A stretch of DNA of 10,510 bases from CAZYMF01 sp964648215 (GCA_964648215.1 CAZYMF010000170.1:1-10510); one strand, 5' to 3'. Positions 1 through 6,387 are shown, counted from the stretch's first letter. Program-made: numbers and translations. Notes: generated from the sequence alone by a model not told the origin.

Positions 1-55
1 CGGCAACCAGGTGGCCGCCGTGGTGCGGCAGTACCTCGAAGCCGAGCCGCGCTGA
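1..55 (+). CDS. C-terminal fragment of an unidentified protein
   Basis: An open frame enters from the left edge and ends at TGA 53-55. Its last residues read GNQVAAVVRQYLEAEPR. Seventeen residues, probably helical, are too few to assign a family. The stop codon lies only two bases before the first arm of the inverted-repeat element that starts at 58, so that element probably forms the 3' untranslated end of this gene's transcript. The frame was chosen because it is open to the edge and codon use fits the GC-rich neighbours. The short length leaves real doubt that it is coding. Confidence 0.5.
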   Translation, partial: GNQVAAVVRQYLEAEPR

Positions 56-57
56 GC

Positions 58-184
58 GCCCGTTGAAAAACGCGAAGACACCCTTCGACAAGCTCAGGGT
101 GAGCGGGAAAAGTCCTTTGAAATCAGGGTGGGGCTCCGCTCATGCTGAGCGTGTCGAAGCATGGGGTGGGGCTTTTCAACGGGC
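58..184. repeat. Nested inverted-repeat element (MITE-like or REP-pair) with two stem-loops
   Basis: The outer arms are a perfect 12-base inverted repeat, GCCCGTTGAAAA at 58-69 and its complement at 173-184. Inside are two oppositely oriented stem-loops. The first (79-101) has stem CACCCT/AGGGTG and an 11-base loop. The second (141-163) has stem CATGCT/AGCATG and an 11-base loop. Read on the same strand the loops differ at one base (TCGACAAGCTC against TCGACACGCTC), while the stems differ but still pair perfectly. Between them GAGCGG (101-106) pairs with CCGCTC (136-141). The core resembles a short intergenic repeat seen in many GC-rich proteobacteria, recalled from experience and not looked up. 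It may act as a transcript end or a non-autonomous mobile element. No transposase is encoded. Confidence 0.8.
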
Positions 185-219
185 TGCTGATGACTAAGCG
201 CGGCGGGACGGGGAAGGGC

Positions 220-885
220 ATGGAGCACGAAGGCGAAGCGGGACCGTCGCCGGCGGGGCCGCGGCGCTGGTTCTTCGACGTCTGGTCGCTCGTCTACGAT
301 CTGCCGCCGGTGCAGCGGGCGACCTACCGGCCCGTGCACGATGCCGTCATCGCGGCGTTGCGCGGCGGCGTCTGCCGCCGCGTTCTCGACATCGGCTGCG
401 GCACCGGGCAGCTGAGCGCGCGCATCCGCCGCGAGCTCCCCAAGGCACGCGTCGTCGGCTGCGACTTCTCCGCCGGCATGTTGCGCCGCGCCGCCGCGCG
501 CGGCGGTGCCGCCTGGGTGCAGGGGGACGCGGCGCACCTGCCGTTTGCCGCCGGCAGCTTCGACGCGCTCGTCTCCACCGAGGCGTTCCACTGGTTTCCC
601 GATCAGCCGGCGGCGCTGCGGGAGTTTCGCCGCGTGCTGTCTCCGCGCGGCCGGCTGCTGCTGGCGCTGGTGAACCCGCCGACCGAGCTGGTCAGCGAAG
701 CGGCACGGCTGGGCTCGCGCCTCTTCGGCGAGCCCTTCTACTGGCCGACGCCGGCGCAGATGCGGAGGCGCGTCGAGGGCGCGGGCTTCCGCGTCGAGCG
801 CCAGAGCCGCGTGTTCCGCTTGCCCGGGGCGCTGCTGTTTCCCCCGGTGCTCACCGTGGCGGTGCCGGACGGCAAGCGCGGCTAG
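220..885 (+). CDS. Class I SAM-dependent methyltransferase (UbiE/BioC-like)
   Basis: This is a soluble methyltransferase of 221 residues with the Rossmann-type Methyltransf_11 fold. It should transfer a methyl group from S-adenosylmethionine to an unknown small molecule. Motif I, VLDIGCGTG, is at residues 55-63 and forms the SAM-binding loop. An acidic residue follows beta-2 (VVGCDFSAGML), then GDAAHLPF with SFDALVSTEAFHWF (motifs II and III), then REFRRVLSPRGRLLLAL. Each is typical of the family. The frame also has ATGs at 142 and 190, but 142 lies inside the inverted-repeat element and 190 has no ribosome binding site. ATG 220 follows a purine-rich GGGGAAGGG stretch, although the spacing is short. 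The substrate cannot be read from the sequence and the neighbours give no pathway. Its TAG stop overlaps the minE stop on the other strand. Confidence 0.85.
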   Translation: MEHEGEAGPSPAGPRRWFFDVWSLVYDLPPVQRATYRPVHDAVIAALRGGVCRRVLDIGCGTGQLSARIRRELPKARVVGCDFSAGMLRRAAARGGAAWVQGDAAHLPFAAGSFDALVSTEAFHWFPDQPAALREFRRVLSPRGRLLLALVNPPTELVSEAARLGSRLFGEPFYWPTPAQMRRRVEGAGFRVERQSRVFRLPGALLFPPVLTVAVPDGKRG

Positions 886-1151
886 CCGCGCGCCGCCTTC
901 TTCGCCTCGGGCAGGGCGATGTTGAGCTCCACCACGGCGTAGTTGGCGTGCCGCTGGACCTTCACCTTGACCGAGTCTTCCTCGATGGTCACGTACTTGG
1001 CGACCACCTGCACGATCTCCTGCTGCAGCGCCGGCAGAAAGTCCGGGGCGTCGCGATCGGCGCGCTCGTGGGCGAGGATGATCTGCAGCCGCTCCTTGGC
1101 GACCGAGGCCGTCTTGCGTGGCTTTCCGAGTAGATAGTCGAGGAATGACAT
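882..1151 (-). CDS. minE: Cell division topological specificity factor MinE
   Basis: MinE stimulates MinD ATPase activity and drives the pole-to-pole oscillation that confines MinCD to the cell ends. The protein has 89 residues, the usual size. It opens with the short amphipathic membrane-targeting segment MSFLDYLLG. The MinD-contact region follows (about residues 15-31, including AKERLQIILAHERA, the family hallmark). The C-terminal topological specificity domain forms the dimer (about 38-85, LQQEIVQVVAKYV then alternating beta strands). AGGAG (complement of 1159-1163), seven bases before the ATG, lies within the end of minD and points to translational coupling. It is the last gene of minC-minD-minE. 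Its stop codon overlaps that of the convergent methyltransferase within a CTAG at 882-885. Confidence 0.97.
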   Translation of the reverse strand: MSFLDYLLGKPRKTASVAKERLQIILAHERADRDAPDFLPALQQEIVQVVAKYVTIEEDSVKVKVQRHANYAVVELNIALPEAKKAARG

Positions 1152-1154
1152 GGG

Positions 1155-1970
1155 TCAGCTCCTGAACAGTCGCTTCAAGATGCCCCTCTTCTCCGGCTCG
1201 AGGAAGCGCAGGGGCCGCTCCTCCCCGAGGAAGCGATCGACCATGTCCGTGTAGGCCTGGGCGGCCGGGTTCTCGTCGTCGAGGATGATCGGGGTGCCGA
1301 TGTTGGAGGCCTGCAGCACCCCGGGAGACTCCGGGATGACGCCGAGGATGGGGATGCCGAGGATGCCGCGGATGTCGTCGAGGCTGAGCATCTCGCCGAT
1401 GGCGACGCGCTGCGGATCGTAGCGCGCCACCAGCAAATGCTCCCGCACCGGCTCGAGCTCCTCGACCGCGCGACGCGACTTGGCGGCGAGGATGCCGAGG
1501 ATGCGGTCGGAGTCGCGCACCGACGAGACCTCGGGGTTGGTGACGACGATGGCCTCGTCGGCGAAGTACAGGGCCATGAGCGCGCCCTTCTCGATGCCGG
1601 CGGGCGAGTCGCAGACGATGTACTCGCACTCGAAGTCGTGCCCCAGCTCGTGCAGCACCTTGGAGACGCCGTCGAGGGTGAGCGCGTCCTTGTCGCGCGT
1701 CTGCGAGGCGGGCAGGACGTAGAGGTTCTCCAGCCGCTTGTCCTTGATCAGCGCCTGGTTGAGCTTGGCCTCGCCGTTGATCACGTTGACGAAGTCGTAG
1801 ACGACGCGGCGCTCGCAGCCGAGGACGAGGTCGAGGTTGCGCAGGCCGATGTCGAAGTCGATCACCGCCGTCTTGTGACCGCGCAACGCGAGGCCGGCGG
1901 CGAAGCTCGCGCTGGTGGTGGTCTTGCCGACCCCGCCCTTGCCGGAAGTCACGACGATAGTCTTGGCCAC
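1155..1970 (-). CDS. minD: Septum site-determining ATPase MinD
   Basis: MinD is a ParA/Mrp-type ATPase that dimerises on ATP, binds the inner membrane, recruits MinC to block FtsZ rings near the poles, and is released by MinE. The protein has 271 residues, matching the family. The deviant Walker A motif KGGVGKTT (residues 11-18) has the signature lysine at 11 and the Walker lysine at 16. Switch I contains D38-F-D40. Switch II is DSPAGIE (121-127). The C-terminus ends in a basic amphipathic helix, KRGILKRLFRS, the membrane-targeting sequence. The start is GTG (1968-1970), chosen because AKTIVVTSGKGG aligns with the family N-terminus and a strong GAGGAGG lies eight bases upstream. It sits 13 bases after minC and three bases before minE. 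Confidence 0.98.
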   Translation of the reverse strand: MAKTIVVTSGKGGVGKTTTSASFAAGLALRGHKTAVIDFDIGLRNLDLVLGCERRVVYDFVNVINGEAKLNQALIKDKRLENLYVLPASQTRDKDALTLDGVSKVLHELGHDFECEYIVCDSPAGIEKGALMALYFADEAIVVTNPEVSSVRDSDRILGILAAKSRRAVEELEPVREHLLVARYDPQRVAIGEMLSLDDIRGILGIPILGVIPESPGVLQASNIGTPIILDDENPAAQAYTDMVDRFLGEERPLRFLEPEKRGILKRLFRS

Positions 1971-1978
1971 GGTGCTGT

Positions 1979-1985
1979 CCTCCTC
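1979..1985 (-). promoter_or_regulatory. Ribosome binding site fixing the minD GTG start
   Basis: On the minus strand the bases read GAGGAGG, close to the ideal Shine-Dalgarno sequence, eight bases before the GTG at 1968-1970. It overlaps the last bases of minC (stop at 1984-1986), so minD translation is probably coupled to minC. Confidence 0.75.
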
Positions 1986-2778
1986 ATGCCTTCTTCTGTT
2001 GGCGCTCGTCGGCGCCGGCGAACGGCTCGATGAACAGGCGCTCGCCGCGGAGAAAAACCTGCGCCGGCTTCTCGCGGATCTCGGCGGGCAGGTCGCTCTC
2101 GATCGAGCGGTACACGCCGGCGATCGCCACCAGCTCCGCCTCCATGCAGGTGGTCAGGATGCGCGCCTGCTCGTCCCCGTTGACGCCGGCCATCGCCCGC
2201 CCGCGCAGCGGGCCGTAGACGTGCACGTTGCCGGCGGCGAGGACCTCGGCGCCGGTGTTCACCGGGGCGACCACCACCAGGTCGCCGTTGGGATTGAAGA
2301 CGCGCTGCCCCGACCGCACCGGCTGCGTCACCAGCCGCGTGCGCGACGCGGGAGCCGGCTTGCCGGCCGAAGCTGGTGAGGGCGGCGGAGGGGTGGGGGC
2401 GGAGGCCGGCGGCGGCGCGGGCTGGCTGCGGCGTGGCCCGGGCAGCAGCAACGCCAGGCCGGCGGCCTGGGCCGCGGCGTGATGCGCGGCGCTGCCGTTG
2501 CGGATGGCCACCGGCACCATGCCGTGGGAGCGAAGCACGCGCGCCAGTCCGCGCACGTCGAGGTCGCTCTCCTGCACCTCCTGCAGGTCGATGACGATCG
2601 GCGCGTCGCGGAACAGGCCGGCCGCCTGCGCCACCTTGGCGGCGAGCTCGGCCTCGACGCGCGCCAGGTCGGTGTCGGCAAGGTGCGCCACCTGCAGCGT
2701 GAACGACGCGCCCCGAATGGTCAGGGCGGGCTGGTCCGCACTGCGGCGAGAGCGATCGGCAGACGAGGGATCGTGCAT
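1984..2778 (-). CDS. minC: Septum site-determining protein MinC
   Basis: MinC is the FtsZ polymerisation inhibitor, delivered to the membrane by MinD. The protein has 264 residues, longer than the roughly 230 of the E. coli protein. The N-terminal FtsZ-inhibiting domain covers about residues 18-108 (starting LTIRGASFTL). A proline- and alanine-rich linker covers about 112-145 and accounts for the extra length. The C-terminal beta-helix domain covers about 148-253, with RSGQRV at 155-160, GDLVVVAPVNTGAEV, GNVHVYGPLRGRAMAG and AELVAIAGVY, the segments that bind MinD and dimerise. ATG 2778 is used because it is the only ATG upstream of the N-domain in this frame. No good Shine-Dalgarno precedes it, so the exact start is less sure than the identity. 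It is the first gene of the operon, and its promoter should lie in the gene-free stretch to its right. Confidence 0.96.
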   Translation of the reverse strand: MHDPSSADRSRRSADQPALTIRGASFTLQVAHLADTDLARVEAELAAKVAQAAGLFRDAPIVIDLQEVQESDLDVRGLARVLRSHGMVPVAIRNGSAAHHAAAQAAGLALLLPGPRRSQPAPPPASAPTPPPPSPASAGKPAPASRTRLVTQPVRSGQRVFNPNGDLVVVAPVNTGAEVLAAGNVHVYGPLRGRAMAGVNGDEQARILTTCMEAELVAIAGVYRSIESDLPAEIREKPAQVFLRGERLFIEPFAGADERQQKKA

Positions 2779-3200
2779 GAAACAAACTCGCGCCGGCTGG
2801 GCGTCGAGATCGAAGCGGCTGACGAATCTGATCTTCTAAGGAGGGATGGTGACCAGAGCGGCTAGCTCTGCTGGCGAGCCGACCGCGGGCGAGAACAACC
2901 ACCGACCGCCCCACCGACTACCTCCACAACGCTCCACCTCCAACCCAGCCGAAAACCCATGGCCTGCTACTAGGGCAGTTGGGTGTCGGAATCAAGGGCC
3001 GGCGGGCGGAGGCTCATGTCGACTGAAATGGAAAACCGCGAACCGGGAACCGGGAATTGAGAACCGGTGAACGAAAGGCGCGGAATTGGCCGGTCCTCCG
3101 TTCCGAATTCTCTGTTCCCGGTTCTCCACTTTCTTCTGCCGGACGACCCGCGACCCCGCCCCTTGCCAAAGACCCGCGCGTCGTGGGATGCGAAGCGGCG
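2779..3200. other. Divergent intergenic region between minC and the CoA-transferase, with C-rich tract
   Basis: I see no gene in these 422 bases. The region must hold the promoter of minCDE (leftward) and that of the CoA-transferase (rightward), but no convincing -35/-10 pair was found. A perfect 6-base hairpin, CAGAGC and GCTCTG with a 5-base loop, lies at 2854-2870. From about 2895 to 2957 the plus strand is very rich in C and poor in G, so the minus strand carries many GG runs. The heptamer repeat array at 3025-3133 is listed separately. A short reading frame at 2846-3070 starts next to an AAGGAGG but ends in the repeat array and looks spurious. Confidence 0.6.
3025..3133. repeat. Heptamer tandem-repeat array that switches strand at its centre
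   Basis: From 3026 to 3074 the plus strand falls into seven consecutive 7-base units. The commonest is GAACCGG (3040-3046, 3047-3053, 3061-3067) and the others are variants such as GAATTGA (3054-3060). From 3090 to 3131 the minus strand falls into six in-register units of the same kind, for example GAACCGG at 3118-3124 and GAACAGA at 3111-3117. The ends mirror each other: AAATGGA at 3026-3032 and, on the minus strand, AAGTGGA at 3125-3131. The whole forms a large imperfect inverted repeat. The design recalls the short tandemly repeated repetitive (STRR) heptanucleotides of cyanobacteria, but the sequence is different. Reading frames through it are artefacts. Confidence 0.75.
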
Positions 3201-4616
3201 ATGGCGAAAAAACAGATCTGTGCAACGGCCCGCGAGGCCGTCGCCGATATCGGCGACGGCGCTTCGATCCTCGTCCACAGCTTCGGTCCGCCGCAAGCGT
3301 GGCCGACCGACTGCCTGCTGGCGCTCGCCGAGCGCGGCGTGAAGGACCTGACGGTGATTTGCAACACGCCCGCGGGCGGTCCCACCTCGCTCAACATCCT
3401 GGCCGAGAAGAGACAGGTCCGAAAGCTGGTGTGCAGCTACGTGGGCCCGCCGGCGCTGCCCACGGAGATGAGCGAGATGGTGAGGGCGGGCGAGATCGAG
3501 CTCGAGATGGTGCCGCAGGGGACGCTGGTCGAGCGCGTGCGCGCCGGCGGCGCCGGCCTGGCCGGCTTCTTCACCCCCACCGGCGTCGGCACGGCGGTGG
3601 CCGAGGGCAAGGAGGAGCGCGTCTTCGACGGCAAGCGCTACATCCTCGAGCGCGCCCTCACCGCCGACTTCGCGTTGCTGCAGGCGCACCAGGCCGACGC
3701 CGCCGGCAACCTCACCTACCGCCGCGGCATGCGCAACTTCGCCCCCGCCTTCGCCACCGGCGCCAGGACGACCATCGCCGAGGTGAAGGAGATCGTCGCC
3801 GTCGGCGCGCTCGACCCGGAGGCCGTCGTCACCCCCGGTATCTTCGTCGACCGCGTGGTACAGACCACGACGCACCTCGACATCGGCGTGCTGCGCCAGC
3901 TCCTGCAGCTCGTCGGCCGCTCCGCCGACATGGAAGGGCGCCCGGCCAGTGACGGCGGCCCGATGGGCCTGCCCGCCGACCTGATGGCGATGAAGGCGGC
4001 GGCACTGCTGCGCCAGGGCGAGTACGTCAACCTCGGCATCGGCCTGCCGACGCTGGTGTCGAACTTCGTCGCCGACCGCGGCGTCACGCTGCACTCGGAG
4101 AACGGCATCCTCGGCTACGGCGGCTTTCCGGCGGAGGGCGCCGAGGACATCGACCTCTACAACGCCAGCGGGCAGCTGGTGACGCCGCTGCCGGAGACCT
4201 CGTACTTCGATTCCACCGTCTCCTTCGCCATGGCGCGTAGCGGCCGCGTTTCGACCATCATCCTCGGCGCCTTCCAGGTGGCGCAGAACGGCGACCTGGC
4301 GAACTGGAGCACGCCGCGGGGCAGCGGCGGCATCGGCGGGGCGATGGACCTGGCCGCCGGCGGCGGGCGCGTGATTGCAATCTGCTATCACCGCGAGCGC
4401 AACGGCGCCTCGAAGCTGGTGGAGCGGCTGACCCATCCCCCGACCGCTCTCGGCTGCGTCACCTCGGTGGTCACCGACCTGGCCTGGATCGACGTCGACG
4501 CCGACGGCTTCCTGCTGCGCGAGCTCGCTCCCGGCCTCACCGTGGACGACGTCAAGGCGGCCACGGCGGCGCCCCTGCGCGTGGCCGGCGACGTCGGCGA
4601 GATGCAGTTCGGATAA
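3201..4616 (+). CDS. Fused-subunit 3-oxoacid CoA-transferase (SCOT-like, family I)
   Basis: The product has 471 residues with the A and B subunits of a family I CoA-transferase joined in one chain, as in mammalian SCOT. It should move CoA between an acyl-CoA and a carboxylic or 3-oxo acid, in ketone-body or 3-oxoadipate-type catabolism, in the cytoplasm. The A half (about residues 1-240) carries PQGTLVERVRAGGAG, FFTPTGVGT, FDGKRYILE and PGIFVDRVV. The B half (about 255-471) carries GIGLPTLV, the active-site motif SENGILG with catalytic glutamate at residue 300, GDLANW near 365, and GAMDLAAGG near 381. The usual GGFG loop of the A subunit reads HSFG here, so substrate choice may differ. ATG 3201 starts the conserved domain. 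An in-frame ATG at 3057 lies in the repeat array and would add 48 spurious residues. The Shine-Dalgarno is weak. The gene stands alone and converges on the ICMT-like gene. Confidence 0.9.
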   Translation: MAKKQICATAREAVADIGDGASILVHSFGPPQAWPTDCLLALAERGVKDLTVICNTPAGGPTSLNILAEKRQVRKLVCSYVGPPALPTEMSEMVRAGEIELEMVPQGTLVERVRAGGAGLAGFFTPTGVGTAVAEGKEERVFDGKRYILERALTADFALLQAHQADAAGNLTYRRGMRNFAPAFATGARTTIAEVKEIVAVGALDPEAVVTPGIFVDRVVQTTTHLDIGVLRQLLQLVGRSADMEGRPASDGGPMGLPADLMAMKAAALLRQGEYVNLGIGLPTLVSNFVADRGVTLHSENGILGYGGFPAEGAEDIDLYNASGQLVTPLPETSYFDSTVSFAMARSGRVSTIILGAFQVAQNGDLANWSTPRGSGGIGGAMDLAAGGGRVIAICYHRERNGASKLVERLTHPPTALGCVTSVVTDLAWIDVDADGFLLRELAPGLTVDDVKAATAAPLRVAGDVGEMQFG

Positions 4617-4618
4617 AG

Positions 4619-4673
4619 AAGCGAAAAGCTCAAAGCTTCGGAAGAGCGGCTTTCCACTTTAAGCTTTTCGCTT
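4619..4673. terminator. Bidirectional hairpin terminator between convergent genes
   Basis: AAGCGAAAAGCT (4619-4630) and AGCTTTTCGCTT (4662-4673) form a perfect 12-base inverted repeat. After one mismatch the stem continues with AAAG (4632-4635) and CTTT (4657-4660), and an inner GGAA (4640-4643) can pair with TTCC (4652-4655). It starts two bases after the CoA-transferase stop and lies 11 bases beyond the stop of the leftward ICMT-like gene, so it can end both transcripts. No long T-run follows on either side, so whether it works without Rho is unclear. Confidence 0.65.
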
Positions 4674-4680
4674 TGGGCTT
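4619..4680. repeat. Short heptamer array with strand switch, coincident with the terminator
   Basis: The plus strand starts with three in-register 7-base units beginning AAGC (4619-4625, 4626-4632, 4633-4639). From 4646 to 4680 the minus strand has five consecutive units beginning AAG, including AAGTGGA at 4653-4659 and AAGCGAA at 4667-4673. The design, tandem heptamers that flip strand in the middle, is the same as in the array at 3025-3133. The minus-strand unit AAGTGGA occurs in both. Confidence 0.6.
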
Positions 4681-4684
4681 CGAG

Positions 4685-5464
4685 TCAGTTCGATTCGAGC
4701 CGCCGCGTCTTCTTCAGCCAGCGCACCGTGGCATAGGCGAGGACGATCGGCACGTAGGCGAGCAGCAGGATGTGGATCTGCCGGGCGCTGGCGGCGTAGC
4801 CGAAGTGGAGCACGCGTTCCCACGCCAGCAGAAAGAACGCGCCCGACAGCCAGGCGAAGGTGGTGCCGTACTCCTTGCGCAGCACGCGTCTCCAGTCGAA
4901 GCGCATGCCGCGCATGGTCGCGCGCAGGCCGCGCGGGTTGGGCAGGAAGCGGTTGACCCGCCGGCAGTAGTCCTCGTACTCGCGCCCGAACTTGGCGACG
5001 AGGAAATCCTCCTCGGCGCGAACGATGCTCAAGAGGCACGCGAACGCCAGCGGCAGGGCGATGACGTAGACCCAGCGCGAGTTGTAGATGACGGCGAGGC
5101 CGGTGAGCAGGAGGGCGTTGCCGACGTACATCGGGTTGCGGCTGTGAGCGTAGAAGCCCTCGCAAACCAGCTTCGGTGCCGCCAGATGCTTGTTGGCGCC
5201 GCCGCGCTGGATGTAGGCGTAGCCGATCACCAACACCCGCAGCGCCTGGCCCGTCGCGGCGATGAGGAGGCCGGCCACGTCCGCCCAGCGGTTGACGACC
5301 GCGCTGCCGAACAGGTGCTCGGGGCGGGTGAGGGCCAGCACCGCCGCCAGGCCGGCGGGCATGAGATAGTCGCGGAAACGAAAGACGAAGCGTCCGACGG
5401 CGCGAACGGCGGGACTGCTGCGCAGCGCCTCGAGGCGACGCAAATCGCTGCGCGCCTCGCTCAT
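4685..5464 (-). CDS. Membrane methyltransferase of the ICMT/PEMT family
   Basis: This is an integral inner-membrane protein of 259 residues in the isoprenylcysteine carboxyl methyltransferase / phospholipid methyltransferase group. Such enzymes methylate lipid-like substrates using SAM. The family core covers about residues 84-175: GFYAHSRNPMYVGN with the conserved R109-N110-P111, then E151-E152, then FGREYEDYCRRVNRFLP. About six hydrophobic segments are visible (near 35-50, 60-82, 114-128, 131-148, 201-218 and 229-249). The last two extend beyond the core, which is longer than simple ICMT homologues. The start ATG overlaps the cmoA stop as ATGA, so the two are translationally coupled. The substrate is unknown. 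Its pairing with a carboxy-SAM synthase raises the possibility of an altered cofactor, which is inference only. Confidence 0.85.
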   Translation of the reverse strand: MSEARSDLRRLEALRSSPAVRAVGRFVFRFRDYLMPAGLAAVLALTRPEHLFGSAVVNRWADVAGLLIAATGQALRVLVIGYAYIQRGGANKHLAAPKLVCEGFYAHSRNPMYVGNALLLTGLAVIYNSRWVYVIALPLAFACLLSIVRAEEDFLVAKFGREYEDYCRRVNRFLPNPRGLRATMRGMRFDWRRVLRKEYGTTFAWLSGAFFLLAWERVLHFGYAASARQIHILLLAYVPIVLAYATVRWLKKTRRLESN

Positions 5465-6183
5465 TTCACCGCCAGCAGGCCGCAGAAGTTGTACCACTTG
5501 AAGAAGACCTCGGGCGCCTTGAAGCCGGCGGCGAGCAGCAGCTGGCGGTTTTCTTCCAGGCGGTAGGGGATCAACACGTTCTCGAGCGCCTCGCGCTTTT
5601 GCGCGATCTCGGTCTCGGAGTAGCCGTTGCGCCGCTTCATGTCGTAGTAGTACCGGATGAAGAGGCGGTTCATCAGCGTCTCGTCGGCCAACACCTTCTC
5701 GATCAGGATCAAGCACCCCTGGTGGTTCAGGCCGTCGTAGATGGTGCGCATGACGCGCTCGCGATGGAGCGGGCGGACGAATTGCAAGGTGAGAGACATG
5801 ATGACGACCGAGGCGTTGTTGATCTCCAGGCCCTGGTGCAGGTCCTGGTGCCGCAGGACGTAGCTGCGCGAGAACTTCGCCTGCGCCAGCTCCGCCTCGG
5901 CGCGCTGCAGCATGGCGCTGGAGTCGTCGATGCCGATGAACGTCACCTCCTTGGGGAGGTCGCGCAGCCGGCGAAAGGTGGCGCAGGTGGAGCAGCCGAG
6001 GTCGTAGATGTTGCTGCCGTCGGCGGCGAAGTCGGTGACGATCTCGGTGATCATCCGCTGCACCTCGTCGTAGAACGGCACCGACCGGTGCAGCATGTCG
6101 TCGAAGACCTGCGCCGTCTCGGTGCCGAAGTTGAAATCGGATACCGCCGGCCGCGGCACGGCGTAGAGGCGATCTTCGCTCAT
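5461..6183 (-). CDS. cmoA: Carboxy-S-adenosyl-L-methionine synthase CmoA
   Basis: CmoA makes carboxy-SAM from SAM and prephenate. In E. coli CmoB then uses it to make the cmo5U wobble base in tRNA. The 240 residues align with E. coli CmoA from memory. They include FDDMLHRSVPFYDE (27-40, E. coli has PDMIQRSVPGY), the SAM loop YDLGCS (60-65), IDDSSAM (85-91), LTLQF (131-135) and NGYSETEIAQKREALENV (186-203). Arg197 falls where E. coli has Arg199, reported to hold the carboxylate of carboxy-SAM. ATG 6183 is preceded by GGGGGGAG on the minus strand (complement of 6188-6195), a fair ribosome binding site. The downstream partner is not cmoB but a membrane methyltransferase overlapping by four bases. 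A generic SAM methyltransferase is the alternative, but the motif match is close. Confidence 0.9.
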   Translation of the reverse strand: MSEDRLYAVPRPAVSDFNFGTETAQVFDDMLHRSVPFYDEVQRMITEIVTDFAADGSNIYDLGCSTCATFRRLRDLPKEVTFIGIDDSSAMLQRAEAELAQAKFSRSYVLRHQDLHQGLEINNASVVIMSLTLQFVRPLHRERVMRTIYDGLNHQGCLILIEKVLADETLMNRLFIRYYYDMKRRNGYSETEIAQKREALENVLIPYRLEENRQLLLAAGFKAPEVFFKWYNFCGLLAVK

Positions 6184-6387
6184 CTCGCTCCCCCCGGAAA
6201 GTCGCTACTGCAAATCTATCAGAGGGGAAACTCAAGTCCAGGACCGTGCATGCGTCGGCCGGGATCGAATGAGAAGCACAAAACAGTCGTCATGAAGCCG
6301 GTGGCTTCGCCCGACAGGGATGAAAACGACGAGCGGTCGGTCTGCCCTTTCACCGTCTTGTCCCCTCACCCTTGCTCCCTCATCGCC

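Noticed and set aside
94..1629. A 511-codon minus-strand frame across the methyltransferase and minDE
   Set aside because: It is an Arg/Ala-rich shadow of minD and minE in another frame, caused by high GC content. The Min proteins explain the region.
2846..3070. A 74-codon forward frame starting next to an AAGGAGG
   Set aside because: The Shine-Dalgarno is only one base from the ATG, the protein is low-complexity Pro/Arg-rich without family features, and its end runs through the heptamer repeat array.
3025..3133. CRISPR array
   Set aside because: The repeat unit is 7 bases with no spacers, and it changes strand. No cas gene is nearby.
3057..3200. Upstream in-frame extension of the CoA-transferase from ATG 3057
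   Set aside because: The extension is translated repeat sequence. Family similarity begins at the residues encoded from 3201.
2970..4436. A 488-codon minus-strand frame opposite the CoA-transferase
   Set aside because: His/Arg/Ala-rich composition with no motif, antisense to a clearly conserved enzyme.
5465..6235. Extension of the ICMT-like frame through cmoA to 6235
   Set aside because: The added part is Arg/His-rich and lies over cmoA in another frame. ATG 5464 with the ATGA overlap fits the ICMT family start.
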